NCBI GenBank assembly: GCA_037349315.1
Contig: JBAIAC010000004.1
Span: forward strand, 38,505,001-38,569,000
Direction: 5' to 3'
Length of the DNA: 64,000 bases
DNA from: Chelydra serpentina
Taxonomy: Eukaryota > Chordata > Testudines > Chelydridae
A model generated the notes under the pieces. That model ran no database searches. It was given only the letters and a program-made list of their open reading frames with translations, and was not told the DNA's origin. Numbering within the stretch: position 1 is the first letter of the stretch; each line of letters opens with the position of its first letter. This document shows, piece after piece, positions 44,887-57,002 of this stretch. The position numbers and the translations under genes were made by a program.

Positions 44887-45672
44887 TTAGAGGTCTCTCT
44901 GCAACTGCAGTGCAGCAGAAAAATGCCCCCCTGCAGATTCCCTTTGCTTCCTTGCAGAAAATGGTTTCTGTGGGGAAGCAGAGAAGCTGCACCAGTACTC
45001 ACTCACCCCTCCCCAGCAGATGTGTCTGTTTGTGCCGGGGGGGAAGGTAAATCACTGGGGGGGTGGTCTGGGGATGCCCTGGCCGCACAGGGACATAAGT
45101 CCCAGCTGGGGGTGGAGGGGGGAGGACGGAGATGAAGTTCCCCCTCCCACTCCTCTGCATGGGGCAGCTGGGGCTGGGTCAGATCAAGTCCCAGAAACTT
45201 CCCCTGGCTGCAGGAAGCTCTGCACCGTCAGAGTGTGTGTGGGGGTGGGGGGGAAGGAGTGTCCCAGGTGCAGGGGGGTGAGGCTCAGTGGGGGGGTCCA
45301 GATGCATGGGGATTGGGTGGACAGGGGGAGCAGCTCCCTGTACAGTGACCCCTCCCCCAACCCATGCACCCAGAACCCCATCCCCACCAAGCCCCCTCTG
45401 CATCAGGAGCTCCCTGCACCCAGAACCCCCCCCCCCACTGAGCCCCCCAAAGTCCCACCTCACTGAGCCCCAAGCAGTTTCACCCTGACACCCCACCAAG
45501 CCCCATTCCCCCTGCTCTCCCCCCCCCCACACTGAGCCCTAACCACCTTCTCCTGGACTCCCCTGCAGAGTCCCATTCCCCCTGCACCCAGAACCCCACA
45601 CCGAGCCCCTGTGCATCCAGATTTCCTCCTGCACCCAGACTCCCCACTGAGCTGCCCCCACACGGAACCCTA
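44887..45672. repeat. C-rich degenerate repeat tract
   Basis: From about 45000 the plus strand is strongly C-biased, with loose units of words such as cacccagaacccc, cactgagcccc and ctgcacccag. Poly-C runs occur at 45427-45437 and about 45521-45530. Several open frames on both strands come from this bias and match no family. It may belong to a larger element with the fold-back that follows. Confidence 0.6.
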
Positions 45673-45942
45673 GTACTCTTGAGGGAATTCTGCACCAAAA
45701 AGTTTTAAACATTAAAATGCTGCAAAGTTTTGCATATTTTAATTGTCAAAATAATACAGAAATGCAATAACAATATAATCACACCATTTTCAATTATTTT
45801 GGTAATTTATTTCAAAATACTTGTCAGCAAATAATTGAAAATGGTGTGATTATAATGTTATTTTGACAAATAAAATATGCAGAATTTTAAAATATTGTGT
45901 GCAGAATATTTATTTTTTGGTGTAGAATCCCCTCAGGAGTAC
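45673..45942. mobile_element. Fold-back (palindromic) DNA element
   Basis: Ends GTACTCTTGAGGGAATTCTG and its inverse at 45920-45942 (GAATCCCCTCAGGAGTAC) pair with a few mismatches. Inside, aatataatcacaccatttt and aaaatggtgtgattataat are inverted 19-base arms around a loop near 45800-45830. The structure spans the whole 270 bases. No coding capacity. Superfamily not assigned. Confidence 0.7.
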
Positions 45943-45999
45943 CAGTACAATGAAATAGTTGAGAGGGCACTTGCAATCACTGGATGTATAAGCAGGGTA

Positions 46000-46450
46000 A
46001 TATGTAGTAGGAATAGGGAATAATGCTGTATCCGGCATTAGAAAAGCCATTACTGGAAAACTGTGTCCAATTCTGGTGTCACATTTCAAAATGAATGTTG
46101 ACATACTGAAAAGGGTTTAGAAAAGAATTACAAGAATGATTCAAGGTCTGGAAAAGTTGCTTTATAGTGGGAGACTTAAAACGCTCAATCTATTCAGTTT
46201 ATCCAAGAGGAGGTTAAGTTTACAATCAACAAACATCTATATGGGGAAGACACTTTGAATCAAAGATAGCTCTTTTAATCTAGCAGAAAAAGGCATAACA
46301 AGATCCAGTGGCTGGAAGTTGAACCTATAAATTCAGACTAGCAATAAGATGCACATTTTTAACAATGAGGGTAAACATTGAAACAACTTGCCTGTGGTGG
46401 ATACTCCATGACTTGCAATCTTTTAATCAAGACTAGATATATTTCTAGAA
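46000..46450 (+). repeat. CR1 LINE 3' region
   Basis: Words such as ctgtgtccaattctggtgtc, agaatgattcaaggtctgg, tctagcagaaaaaggcataac and ccagtggctggaagttgaa follow CR1 order over 440 bases. A similar but differently diverged CR1 lies at 60605-61345. No tail repeat is seen; the copy ends near tttctagaag. Confidence 0.85.
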
Positions 46451-48254
46451 GCTATTGACACTATTGGCAATGAATACCAGAGACAAAAAAAGATTGAATA
46501 ATAACAAATGATTAATGAAAAGTATTTCCCTTATCTCAAGGCTATACATAAATATATTATAGCCACAGCAGCTATTAAATAAAAGTTGCAAAAAAACAGA
46601 AAATAAACCAGGAACATTAACATAAAATATTAAGATTAAGAAATAGTGGTAGCTGATGTATTCCTTTAAATTAGGATAACATCAAAGGATAAACATTGTC
46701 TTATTCTTTTGTACTTTCTCACCCTTTTCTTTGGACACTTTCTTACCTGGGAGTCATCATAGTTAAGAAAAACTGTACATTGACTCACATGGTAGTATCT
46801 TTGATTTAGATGTGATCTTTATTTTTCAGGATTATTGCTATCTGTAACTCAGTCTATAGGCATGGCTATGGAATCAAGAGAGTACAGGGAAATCAACTAA
46901 GTATGATATTTATAGAAACGATTTAATGATTCCCTTCCTAAACTAATGGCTATTCCAGTCTTGACAAAGTAGCCCTGAGGCACATATATCACAGGCAAAT
47001 ATGTTTCTTCATTCAATTCCGGCATCCACTTTGGAAGCATCTCATCTTATCTTCTTCTTAAAGAAAAGATACAGGACTGCAAAATACCTGCCAAGGTTAT
47101 TTTAAACTTCGTTTTTAAAAAATGAAGGTAGCAGCTTTCTTTTAGGAAAACTCCTTGTCTTGTCTTTCTGCATTTTGTCTCATTCACTCTCCCTCAAGAG
47201 GAGAGATCCCTCCCAGTGACCTCTTGCCAAATAGCTAGACCCCAGCTCTGCCCCATCCATGTCCCTTGACAAGTCACTTATCTGCTTCAGGCTCCCTCTC
47301 TATCACATGTGGGTGTTGTGTGGCTTAACAAGTGTATTTTGTAAAATACTTTGAAAATTAGTGTTCAATGTTAGGATTGCAAGATTACTGAGAACACAGC
47401 TACTAATCCATTGATGGAGGATGTTATTACAAGGTACAAATATCAGGAATGAGACGAATATCCAATTTAGGTTTATTTGCACCAGTACATGAATCCGCTT
47501 ATAGTAGAAATATTCAGAAGTTTCTCAGTTTGTGACTCTGACCCCAAGAGTGTAAAATGAGATCAGAATCTGGCCCATAGTCTCCTGGGGCAACACAAAG
47601 CAGGATCACAGCAGAGTGCAGCAGCAACAGTTTTCTCTGCATCAGCCATGTGGAAGCATATAGGAATGAGGTAGGCCAAGCTGCCAGCAATTCCTATAGT
47701 TAAGGTTGCCTAACACTCTCCATCATAAGACCCATTTTCAGTTCCTTATAACTTTGACATTATACAAAGGGTCAGGAAGCACTATATGTTAAAATAGCAA
47801 TCCAGCCTCAGCACTATGGAAGAATGTGCTGCTCAGAGGAGAGCTTGGCTGCCTGATTCTGCCAAGGGACAGAGAATTCATAATGCCCTGGATGAGCCAA
47901 TAATTGTAAATAAGCCTCTTGTTTCAACTGTGCTAGATCTGTATTCCGGTTTCAAAATATTACAGCATTTTACATAACAAATATACAAAAACATACCAGA
48001 GACTCTGTGACTACTCTTTTACTCAGGATATGTTGATATTAGGGGTCTGTCTCAACTCCTGAAAAAATGCATCACCTCTTTAGTGTCAGATCCTCAGGAG
48101 TGCTCACCACCTTATTTTCCCAGGATTAACCATGCAGAAGGGACCCTTTGTGCAAATTCCCTCTTCCCCAGGACAGGGTGGTGTCAGCATCTTCTGTGGG
48201 AGTGAGTTTTCCTGCTCTGGAACCACAGAACCCCTTCTAATCAGAGCCCACACC
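46451..48254. other. No gene; contains a MIR-like fragment
   Basis: Apart from the MIR-like fragment at 47200-47350 I see only unrecognised AT-rich DNA. Confidence 0.45.
47200..47350 (+). repeat. MIR-like SINE fragment
   Basis: The core word ccttgacaagtcacttatctg matches the MIR core (cttgggcaagtcactta) and gtaaaatactttgaaaa resembles the MIR/L2 3' end. Strongly diverged. Confidence 0.55.
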
Positions 48255-48435
48255 CAGGGCCGGCTCTGGCTTTTTTGCCGACCCAGGAAAAAAAAAAAAA
48301 GGCCAGAGCACCGCCGAAGCAAAAAAAAACAACTGCCGGAGGAATGTGCCGCCCTGAGGTTGGCCTGAATGCCGCCCCTTACAATGTGCAGCCCCAAGCA
48401 TGTGCTTCCTAGGCTGGTGCCTAGAGCCGGCCCTG
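48255..48435. mobile_element. hAT MITE with perfect 8-bp duplication
   Basis: 181 bases, ends CAGGGCCGGCTCT and AGAGCCGGCCCTG (perfect 13-base inverted repeats), flanked by cccacacc on both sides (48247-48254, 48436-48443). Interior has two A runs and cgccg words. Its ends share CAGGGCC with the hAT transposon at 22842. Confidence 0.93.
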
Positions 48436-48443
48436 CCCACACC

Positions 48444-49842
48444 AGAGGTGGCTGTTACAACATGCATTAGTGGTGATAACAGATGACTCTTAATTGAAAT
48501 CTGCTTTGTTTAAGGCTTGGAAAAATTTTTTGCACATAGATACTTCGTCCTGATAATGTAAGTATAGTACTGTATCTACATTGGAAGAGACTCATGATCT
48601 TTTTTTCTTTGAGCACTATATTCTTTCTAAACAGGTTGATAGCTCCTCAGAGAGGCTGAAGTAATGGCCTCTGGAAGACCTGATGTTTAGAAAACGTTTT
48701 CACTGCAAAATGTAAGCTGCTCCATTTGGAATGTATTTCTTTATGGTGTTATGGTTATTATTTAATGCAGTCTGCATGCAATTCATTGCTATAGCCCTCT
48801 TTCTGTGTTGTTGGTGGTGGGTTTTTTTTTGGGGTGGGGGGAATCTAAAAATTAAATAGTTACACATGAGTAAGATGTCAAAAGATAGAAAATAAAATAT
48901 AGGAAGTGTCTTGACCCAGCAGGCAAAGTTAATCTAAAGTATTTTTAGCAATAATAGAATTTCTCCACAAACCAGATGCGTTTTTGTATTTTTTAATCGT
49001 GTTACCACATGTGAGGGGCTTTTTTCTCTGGATCAAATTCGACGAACCCCTTGACTCTATAATAATTTGATTTAAATATGCAGATTAGGGGTTAAATACA
49101 AAAAACAGATATAGAGTAGCATGAACTACAGCTTGTGGAGTTAGTTACATCTTTGTTTGACAGCCTGTAGGGTGTGTACTCTGAACAGTACACCATGGAT
49201 GGGGTAGCAAGGTACAGTGGTGTTCATACTGCTTCCTGAATCTGAGGCTGTAATGGGGGTTTCTGTTCAGAAGACTGCTGACTATTGTATCCCATCAGAG
49301 GTTCAGTGGGAGGCCTTTACTACATCTTCACTGTTTAAAAAAAAAAGGGTGAAAAGTGGGGCTGGCCTGGCTGTTTTCCCCATGGTAAAACTAGTGCCTG
49401 ATCTGCACTGTGTTTTATGTTGGGATAGCTCATATGCATTAGTTACCCCAAGCTAAAAAATAATCTATTTCAGCAGTAAAGACAAGGCCAGAATGTGTCT
49501 CCGATGTGACTTCTGGCTGCTTTGGTCATATGTGTTTGAATGTTGTATGCTCTATATACAAGCTATGTATGCATTCACTTCCTACTGGGAAGGCTAACCC
49601 CCGTGCTCCAGCTTAAGTAGAAGTACTGGGGAGATTTACAGGTGATGCAGGGGAGGAATGCTTTCTCCATCTCAGGCGGCATAGTCACTCTGTGGAGGTT
49701 ACTATGCCTCTAGCATGCCCTCTCTGCTGGGAGGAAGACCAGAGGATCTGCCCAGCTGATCTCCATAGCACATGGGAGATGTGTCCTCTCTGTCTTTTGC
49801 ATCCTGTTCCTCTGTGGCTTTGCAGGAGGGTGGGTTAGCCCC
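48444..49842. other. No recognisable feature
   Basis: AT-rich. A T-run/G-run (ggtttttttttggggtgggg) lies at about 48819. No gene supported. Confidence 0.4.
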
Positions 49843-49845
49843 TAA

Positions 49846-50104
49846 AGGTATCTCTACACTGTAATTAAAAACCTTCTGCTCACCTGTGCCAGCTGACTCC
49901 AGGCTCACAGGGCTTGGTTCAAGGGGGTCTTTAATTGCAGCGTAGACATTCTGACTCAGGCTGGAGCCCAGGCTCTAGGACCCTGTGAGGTGGAAGGGTC
50001 CCAGAGCTTGGGCTGCAGCCTGAGCCTGAATGTCTGAGCCCCACAAGCCCAAGTCACCTGGCACAGGCCAGCCATGGGTGTCTAACTGCAGTGGCAACAT
50101 ACCC
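49846..50104. mobile_element. Palindromic Harbinger MITE with TAA duplication
   Basis: 259 bases. Left aggtatctctacactgtaat, with inverted inner pairs around tggagcccaggctctagg and cccagagcttgggctgca. TAA at 49843-49845 and 50105-50107. Nearly the whole element can fold on itself. Confidence 0.85.
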
Positions 50105-50269
50105 TAAGTGTCCGATGTTTGACCATTACATATGTGGCCCACTTCATTCCTTATATAGTACAAGCAATATATAGAATATCCTTTGCTGAGTACATAACGA
50201 TCTATTTGTGATCACAATATACCTGATTTAGTAGCTAATGCGAGTCATGTCCCTTCTACCTTTTGTCAG

Positions 50270-50492
50270 CTTTAATTGGCTACATGGGAGAAATTGACAC
50301 AAAAGCTATTCTAGAATATCTTTCCATGTGGACACTTATTTTAGAAGTAGTTTTAAATTAAACTGGAAAGGGGCACTCTTATTCTGGAATAAGAATGGCT
50401 GCATGGGGAATTATTCTGGAATCGCTATATTGCTATAAATTCACACCGCACTTTATTCTAGAATAATTTCACTGTGTAGACAAGCCCTCAGT
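50270..50492. mobile_element. MITE remnant, Harbinger-like right end
   Basis: Right end gtgtagacaagccctca matches the inverse of the GGGCTTGTCTACAC end. Interior repeats of ttattctggaat/ttctagaataa types. The left end is decayed near 50290. Confidence 0.55.
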
Positions 50493-53317
50493 GTATTTCT
50501 GGCCAGTGGCATTTATGTCTAATCCTGATGACTTGCACAATGAGACCTGGGGTGAATATGCTAAGTGTGCTCAGGTAGTGGGTTGTGGAGGTTTGGTGTC
50601 ACAGCAGACTTCTCTAAACATCTTGTACATGATAACATTCTTGGCAACTGCAGAAATGGTCTCTCCATGGCCCTCATCAGCCTGGAATGTAGCATTGCTA
50701 GATGGACCTGGAACCCTAACACCTCATGCAATGTGTACAAAAAGGTGTCAGTCACTATTCCAGTCCTTAGGAAGCCTTGTGACTCCAGCCTTGTGTCCTA
50801 GTCCCAGGACAAAGTAGTAGATTAGAATGTTCACTAATCTTGATTTTGCTGACAATACAATTGCTTAGTGAATATTTGCCTTGAATGTGTTGACAACATT
50901 GATATTTGATAAATGAAGTAAGAGGGGCTTTTTAATAGCCTAACTCTAAGCTGCTCTACCAGGAAACCAGCACTGCAAAAAATTAAGCTCATAAGGATAA
51001 CTCATTTTTAAAAAATGGATGGCATCCAGGATGACTTGAATTCATCCTCAGCCAGTTTTTTCTTTCAGAAGAAAACTCTCTTTCCTTCAGCTGGATGATT
51101 ACCAGTTGCAAAGCTCTGTTGTTTTTGGTAGGGACAGTAGTAAGAATAGTAGTAAAAAAACAGCTACAGGAATTTAAATGGTATCTCAGGTATGTTTTAA
51201 ATATAATTTGTTAGTTTAAAAAAAACTATTTAAAACAATTAATTAGTATTTCATTGTGCAGGATTTTTGGGGAACGTTTTCAAGATACTTTTCTAAAATT
51301 ATGAAATGAAAATATGGATGAGAGTATGTCAAATTCACTACTAGTACTAATACAGTATTAGTGCTGTATCTTTCTAAGCTCAGAGTGGGGGTGTCAAACA
51401 TACAGCTCATAGGCTGGATCCAACCAGAATCATGTATTTATACAGCCCATATGACATATGCAGATTCTCCAGAATCTCATCTTTCATCTAAACAATTTAG
51501 CTGTCATGCCTGCAGAGAACCTTCCAAACATGAAATGAGTGCAAGCAATACAGTAATATCTGCCTGAATGGGTAGACAGCCTCAAACAATGACTCAGAGG
51601 TGAACTCCACAGTAGCCTAGTGATACGATTGGAATATCAGCTTTAAAGCCTAATGATGACAATTTGGTGTCAACATTGTTTAAGCACTGATCATTTTAGT
51701 GGCTGGAATGGTTGTAGGGGGTGGGAGTGAGGCCAGTTGGGTTGGGAATTGGGAGCTGCTGCAGGGAAAGGCATGCAGAGAAAAGAACTGAGCAGACTCA
51801 CTAAGACCGGGAATGGTGAGAGAGAAACAGAAAGAAGAATGGAGACTGAAGAGGACTAAAGGACAGGGAGAGTGGTGGTCTAAAAAGGAACAGATTTTCT
51901 CAACTGAGTAATGAATGTGACAACAAAATAATGAACAAATAAGAAACTAAGAGTAACTTACTACCTAAAGGCATATTCTTCCCTTGATCCCTATGCAAGC
52001 CTCCTACTGACATCATCAATGGATATGCACTGTGCATTTTGTGGAATAGATAGTCCTTGAATTTATAGCCCCAAGCCATGGACCACACTTGAATACAGAA
52101 TTCAGACCTTTCTGTCAAATAAGTTTCACACTTCTCTTAGAGAGAGACTATAGAAGGCCATAGAAGTCCAGAGAATACCAGAGTTTCCCCCTCCCCCCCC
52201 CCCCAAGATTTAAGGCAGGACATCTTCAGAAGTTGTATCATATATATGGGTCCAAATACAGCCTGGAGTCTATACTGATCTTGGCTGGTGTAGACCCTGG
52301 TTGAGACCCCAGTGTCAGAATGTCTAATGGGAGGTTTCAGTGATGGACAGTGGCATCAACCTTCCCTCCACTTTGCAGTCTGAAAGGCCAGGACCATCCA
52401 TAGAGTGCGAAGTGCTGGTCAGAGAAGAGGCAAGGTCAGGGCTGTGCTATTGCAGTACATCACCTTACCAGCCTTTCCCAGATCCTCAAAATGCAAGTTA
52501 GAGCCAAACCTCAAAACTGCCTACCTTCCCTTGTGATGAATCTCCCCCTTGGTTTGAAGGGAGCTAAGCTACATCAGGCTGAATGAATGTGGACATTGAC
52601 ATCTAGGGCCTTCCATGTTCCTGTAGGACATAGTGCTGAGAGATTAATCCAGTCATAATTGCTAATCTGGAATAAAACTTGCATTTATTAATTTGTTTGT
52701 TGTAAATCCATGCAGAACAAATGATCACTACTCATTACTTCAGTTTGGTATGACCTTTTGTAAATACATCAGTGCATACTGTTTCTTGCAAGAACAGAAG
52801 CATGAATGCATTAGATAGATGCTCAGTCCTGTATTCCTTTCACTCCCCAAATTCCCACTGATTTTGTTGGGAGTTATGTGTGCACAAGGAATTCAAGATC
52901 AGATCATTGGGTCACAATCTTTGTACTTCATGATCCATTGTATGCAATGGTCTTGTCCTTTACTGATTTAAGGGCACACAAAAATCTTTTGACCGTTCAT
53001 GGAGATTCTCTAGCAGAAAGCAGGCAGAAAAGGTGGTGGTGGTAATCAATATGAAAGTCACTGTAGCACAAGACCCAACAGAGGCAGAATCCTCAAAGTG
53101 GATGAAACCATGCCCCTTGATCTTTGTTCAATAGAATCTTCGTGGAGGTGCTTTATTTATTTGTGTCTGAGCTTCTAGCATTTGAGATCACAAGCCAAAA
53201 GCTAAAATGTATTAAACCAAGTAAACAGCAGGATAGTGCCAAGGAAAAGGTTACTGGTAAATACACACCAGAATATCTGCTACCAGAATGACTTGTTTCA
53301 ACAGATATATGTGCAAA
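50493..53317. other. No gene supported
   Basis: The 108-residue frame at 50491-50817 shows no domain that I recognise. A poly-C run lies at about 52188-52204. Otherwise AT-rich and unrecognised. Confidence 0.4.
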
Positions 53318-53400
53318 GGGCCTGGTTTTCAGAGGTGTGGAGTCCCATTGCCTTCTATTAGAGTTGTGGGGGCTCAGCATTTCTGAAAATGAGGTTCCTT
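53318..53400. repeat. Old palindromic dispersed repeat
   Basis: Arms ttttcagaggtgtggagtcc and ggggctcagcatttctgaaa are approximate inverses around a short loop. A related scrap lies at 15905-16006. Confidence 0.6.
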
Positions 53401-53789
53401 ATTGCCATTTTTAATGCAGTGGAATTAATTATGTAAAATGTGGTGACCCTGCACCCTTGTGGTCATCTTCAACTCTCTCTCCTCTTCCATCCAGGCTGTA
53501 ACAGTCATTTCTTCCTTCACAACAGCTATAAAATTTAGCCTTTCTTCCTGTAGGGAAGTTCGCATTAACATTAGCCTTATTGCTGCAACAGACTTAAGCA
53601 AAGATGAGAGAAATAAATAAATGGGCAATAAGAGCTATGTTTAGAATCTGAATAGAAGGGAGGAAAATTAAAAAGTCAACATACTATTTATATCCAGACC
53701 TGATGAATTTACATTAGTCTTAGATTAATGATTAGTACCCAACTTAAGCTGCTTACTCCTTCAGATCATCATGAAATAAGGTCTGTATC

Positions 53790-54430
53790 AGGGGATGGGA
53801 TCTACAAAAGTACCTAGGTCCCAGTTTTGCTTCCACTGCGATCCACAAAACTCTAGTAGGTACCTAAACTCACTCATCACCTAAGTTTTCAGGATAAAAG
53901 TTCTGTTAGTGCTTACATTTTTTCCTCTGAGCACATGCGCTACTGTCTCTCTCTAGTCTTCCAGACACCTATCTCCTACCTAATCCCAAGAGTGAATCAT
54001 TTATGGGGGAAAAATAGGTGTTTGGGCCCTGCACATGAGATGGGTAGCCAATTTGGTAGGCAGCATCTGAGAACACCTAACACATCAGGTTCCATTCAAA
54101 ATCTGGCTAGCGGAGGAGGTGCTCATATTATAAATTTTAGCCTAGTGGTTAGAGCACTCAGCTAGGATGTGGGAGAGCCAGGTTCAATTCCCCCCTCTCT
54201 GCCAAGGAGGGTGAAAGGATTTGAACAGGGATCTCCCCTCTCTCAGGAGGGTGCTTCAATCTATTGAGTAATGGAATGTTCTGATGTGGGGCTCCCTCAG
54301 TCTCTTCTATTGAAGCTGTTCCACTTTATGTAAATAATGAAAAAGTGATTGGAAGAGGGGAACTGGGGTCTCCCACATGGATGCCTTAACCACTAGACTA
54401 CCAGAACCATTCTCTCTTTCTCTGGTTCAG
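53790..54430. repeat. Fold-back repeat with two opposed tRNA-like heads
   Basis: Plus strand 54142-54196 has TAGCCTAGTGGTTAGAGCAC (A-box-like) and CCAGGTTCAATTCCC (B-box-like). At 54360-54408 the minus strand has TAGTCTAGTGGTTAAGGCAT followed by TGGGAGACCCCAGTTCCCC. So two tRNA-like heads face each other over about 270 bases. The upstream part 53790-54130 has words (tacctaggtcccag, ggtacctaaactc) of a companion repeat. Neither head forms a full tRNA. Confidence 0.6.
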
Positions 54431-55164
54431 TAACTAAAGTATTTATCCACAGTGGAACAGTCATTGGGCTAGGTAAAGAGAGCCAGGGGAAGTGAGGGAT
54501 GCTCCTCTGGCAAGAATGATCCCAGGAGAGAGGGGTTACTGATGGGAAGAATGGGATTGCATTCCAGCAGGAAGGGCTGGGGTGGCTGCACTGGAAGAGG
54601 GATAGAAGAGCTTATGAGAAGCCCAGGTGTAGCAGAAGACACTGGAGTGTGGTACTGAAAGATTCCCAGCAAAGAGACCAGTGGGTGAGACCATTGGAAG
54701 AGCAGGGATTTTAAGGACTATATTTGTTGGGTGTGGGAAATGGACTATTTTTGGGAATTTGTATCATATATTATTTTGAACTAGCCCCAGAGAGGTGTAT
54801 TATTCAAGGAAGAGAGACTGGCATAGATTCCTTGGGTTATTTGAAAGGGGAAACTGAGGCTGGAGCACTTGCCTTCTTGTGGCAGGCCACAGTTCAAAAG
54901 GCAGCCCAGATGGGAGCATTGATGAGGTCCTTATTTGATGTTATGCCTTTATTGTGTTTTAGTTACTACTCTGTCCAATAACCGCTATTCTGAAACACTA
55001 CAGAATGATTTTTGTATGGTGTACTGGTTATTGCAGCTCATATTACAAAGTCTGTCCTTCACTTTACTAACGTGACATTGTTTACTAAAGTGATCTAAAA
55101 AACTGATAGAAAAGAATTAGTATGACTAAAGAGTCAAAGGATTGTCATAGTATCTTTCTGCAGA
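54431..55164. other. No recognisable feature
   Basis: No supportable gene or repeat. Confidence 0.4.
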
Positions 55165-55345
55165 GAGGTAGCATTGCCCAATGGTGAGAGCACAAGACTG
55201 GGAAACCAGGAATCTTAGGGGTTCTCACTTTTGCCACTGACTTTTTGTGTAACCTTGGACAAGTCACTTAACTATTCTGTGATTCAGTTTCCCAATCCAT
55301 AAAAATGGAGATAACACCCACTTATCTTGCAAGGGTTTTATGAGG
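55165..55345 (+). repeat. MIR SINE
   Basis: Head gagaggtagcattgcccaat with gagcacaagactgggaaacc, then the core gtaaccttggacaagtcact and tgattcagtttcccaatcca with aaaaatggagataac. Order and spacing match MIR closely. Confidence 0.9.
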
Positions 55346-55394
55346 CAGCAGGTTTAAAACAAACAAAAGAAAGTATGTCTTTACTTTACCAGTG

Positions 55395-55725
55395 CCTAGT
55401 CAACCTGTAGAACTTGTTGCTAGGTGATGTTGTGAAGGCCAAAAGTATAACTGGGTTCAAAAAAAGAATGAGAAGTTCATGGAGGATAGGTCCATCCATG
55501 ACTATTAGCCAAGAAGTTCAGGAACACAACCCCATGCTCCAGGTGTCCCTAAACCTCCACCTGCCAGAAGCTGGAGACAGGGGATGGTTCACTTAATAAT
55601 TGCCCTGTTTTGTTCATTCCTTCTGAAGCACATGGCACTGGCTACCATCAGATGACAGGATGCTGGGCTAGCCAGACTATTGGTTTCACCCAGTCTGGCT
55701 GGTCTCATGAGACTTAATTAACTGT
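55395..55725 (+). repeat. CR1-type 3' region
   Basis: Plus strand: aacttgttgctaggtgatg, gggttcaaaaaaagaatgag, ctgaagcacatggcactggc and gacaggatgctgggctagcc follow a CR1 subfamily 3' end. The final part matches in reverse the copy at 59699-59935. Confidence 0.75.
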
Positions 55726-56699
55726 TTGCAGATTTCTTTGGATTTCCACAATATCTTTTAAACCAGGATCTCAAAGTATTATTATCTACTATGTACAGAA
55801 TTATCTTATAGGGAGAAAAAAATCAAATTTAATTTTAAAACAATCATGTTTCAATATTTTAGCCCAGGGAAAGCACAGACAGCTATATCCGACAGTCTTT
55901 AAATCCCTTTGTTTACTGGAGCATTAGACTTTATTCAATGTTATTTTTCTTCCTGAAATATGTCTGCCTGTGATATGAAATAATCATAATTTAATATCCT
56001 AAATGTTTTCATCATGTGTAATTATTTATTTTCATGCCATTCTGAAAACCTAGGCAGACTGCCGACTTGATGATCATGTTTTCTCCCACAAAATATTTAA
56101 CAGACAAGAGACAACCCCTTAAAAGGATCAGAAATTGAACTGTTTATGTAACCTGCTACTTGAACTATCAGAAGGAGAATGCTATATTTTATTATAAAAG
56201 CATAAACCAATTTTTCTTGTCCACAGGATTTTTATGTTGTTTACCTTAAGCTTTTGTCAATTACTACAGTAGTGATTACAAAACAAACAAAAAAACCCTA
56301 ACAAAATAAATCAAAGCCAAACTAGTTGAACTGATTTAGTAAGATCACATTCTTTGTAAGATCTGGCACTGGACTTGCCTGTAATTTCAATAACTGTTAG
56401 TGATTTAACAAACAGAGCTTCTAGAACTGCAAAAATATTAATACAATAGGATGCAAGTGCAAAGACTGTAGATCAAATTTGTTAAAAACAATTTGATAAA
56501 TTCAGTCAGGGGCAAATATGCATATGGTCAGCTTTTATTGAAATGTTAAGAATTTATCTGGATTTTAAAAAATATTCTAGTGCTTGTGAAAAGTGCCAGA
56601 CAGAGTCCTGGAGCCGGATTCTAACCACAGACTAGATACAGCAAGCAATAATGGTGGATACTTCTCAGAGGGGAAGATACAGGGGAGGATGAAAGGGGA
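55726..56699. other. No recognisable feature
   Basis: AT-rich, unrecognised. Confidence 0.45.
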
Positions 56700-56832
56700 G
56701 TGTTTTGAATATCCTGTATGTGGCTTGCTTCCAGGCCATACAGGAAGTCTGTGGCAGTCAGTCAAAGCAATTAAAAACCAGTTCTCCTGAATCCCAATCC
56801 ATTGCCTTAACTATAAGGCCATCCTTCCTCTG
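56700..56832 (-). repeat. MIR-like SINE, minus strand
   Basis: Minus strand: ggatggccttatagttaagg as a tRNA-like head, ggattgggattcaggagaac, then gccacagacttcctgtatgg leading toward the MIR-like core. The B box is weak. Confidence 0.6.
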
Positions 56833-57002
56833 GAAATAGCCTATACCTAGCTCTCAGTGCTTTATAACTTCACTGCACTATACAAACACTAACTACTTAA
56901 TTCTCCTAACACCTTTATAAAGCAGTTAAGTTCTTTTTATATATGGGTATTAGAGGGCAGGTCACCTCCCAAGCCCCCACCTAGTGGCCTAAGATTGCTG
57001 TG

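Noticed and set aside
50491..50817. Processed pseudogene or small gene
   Set aside because: The 108-residue frame has no recognisable domain, poly-A tail or target duplication. I cannot tell it from chance.
54142..54196. Functional tRNA gene
   Set aside because: tRNA-like head of a fold-back repeat; no complete cloverleaf.
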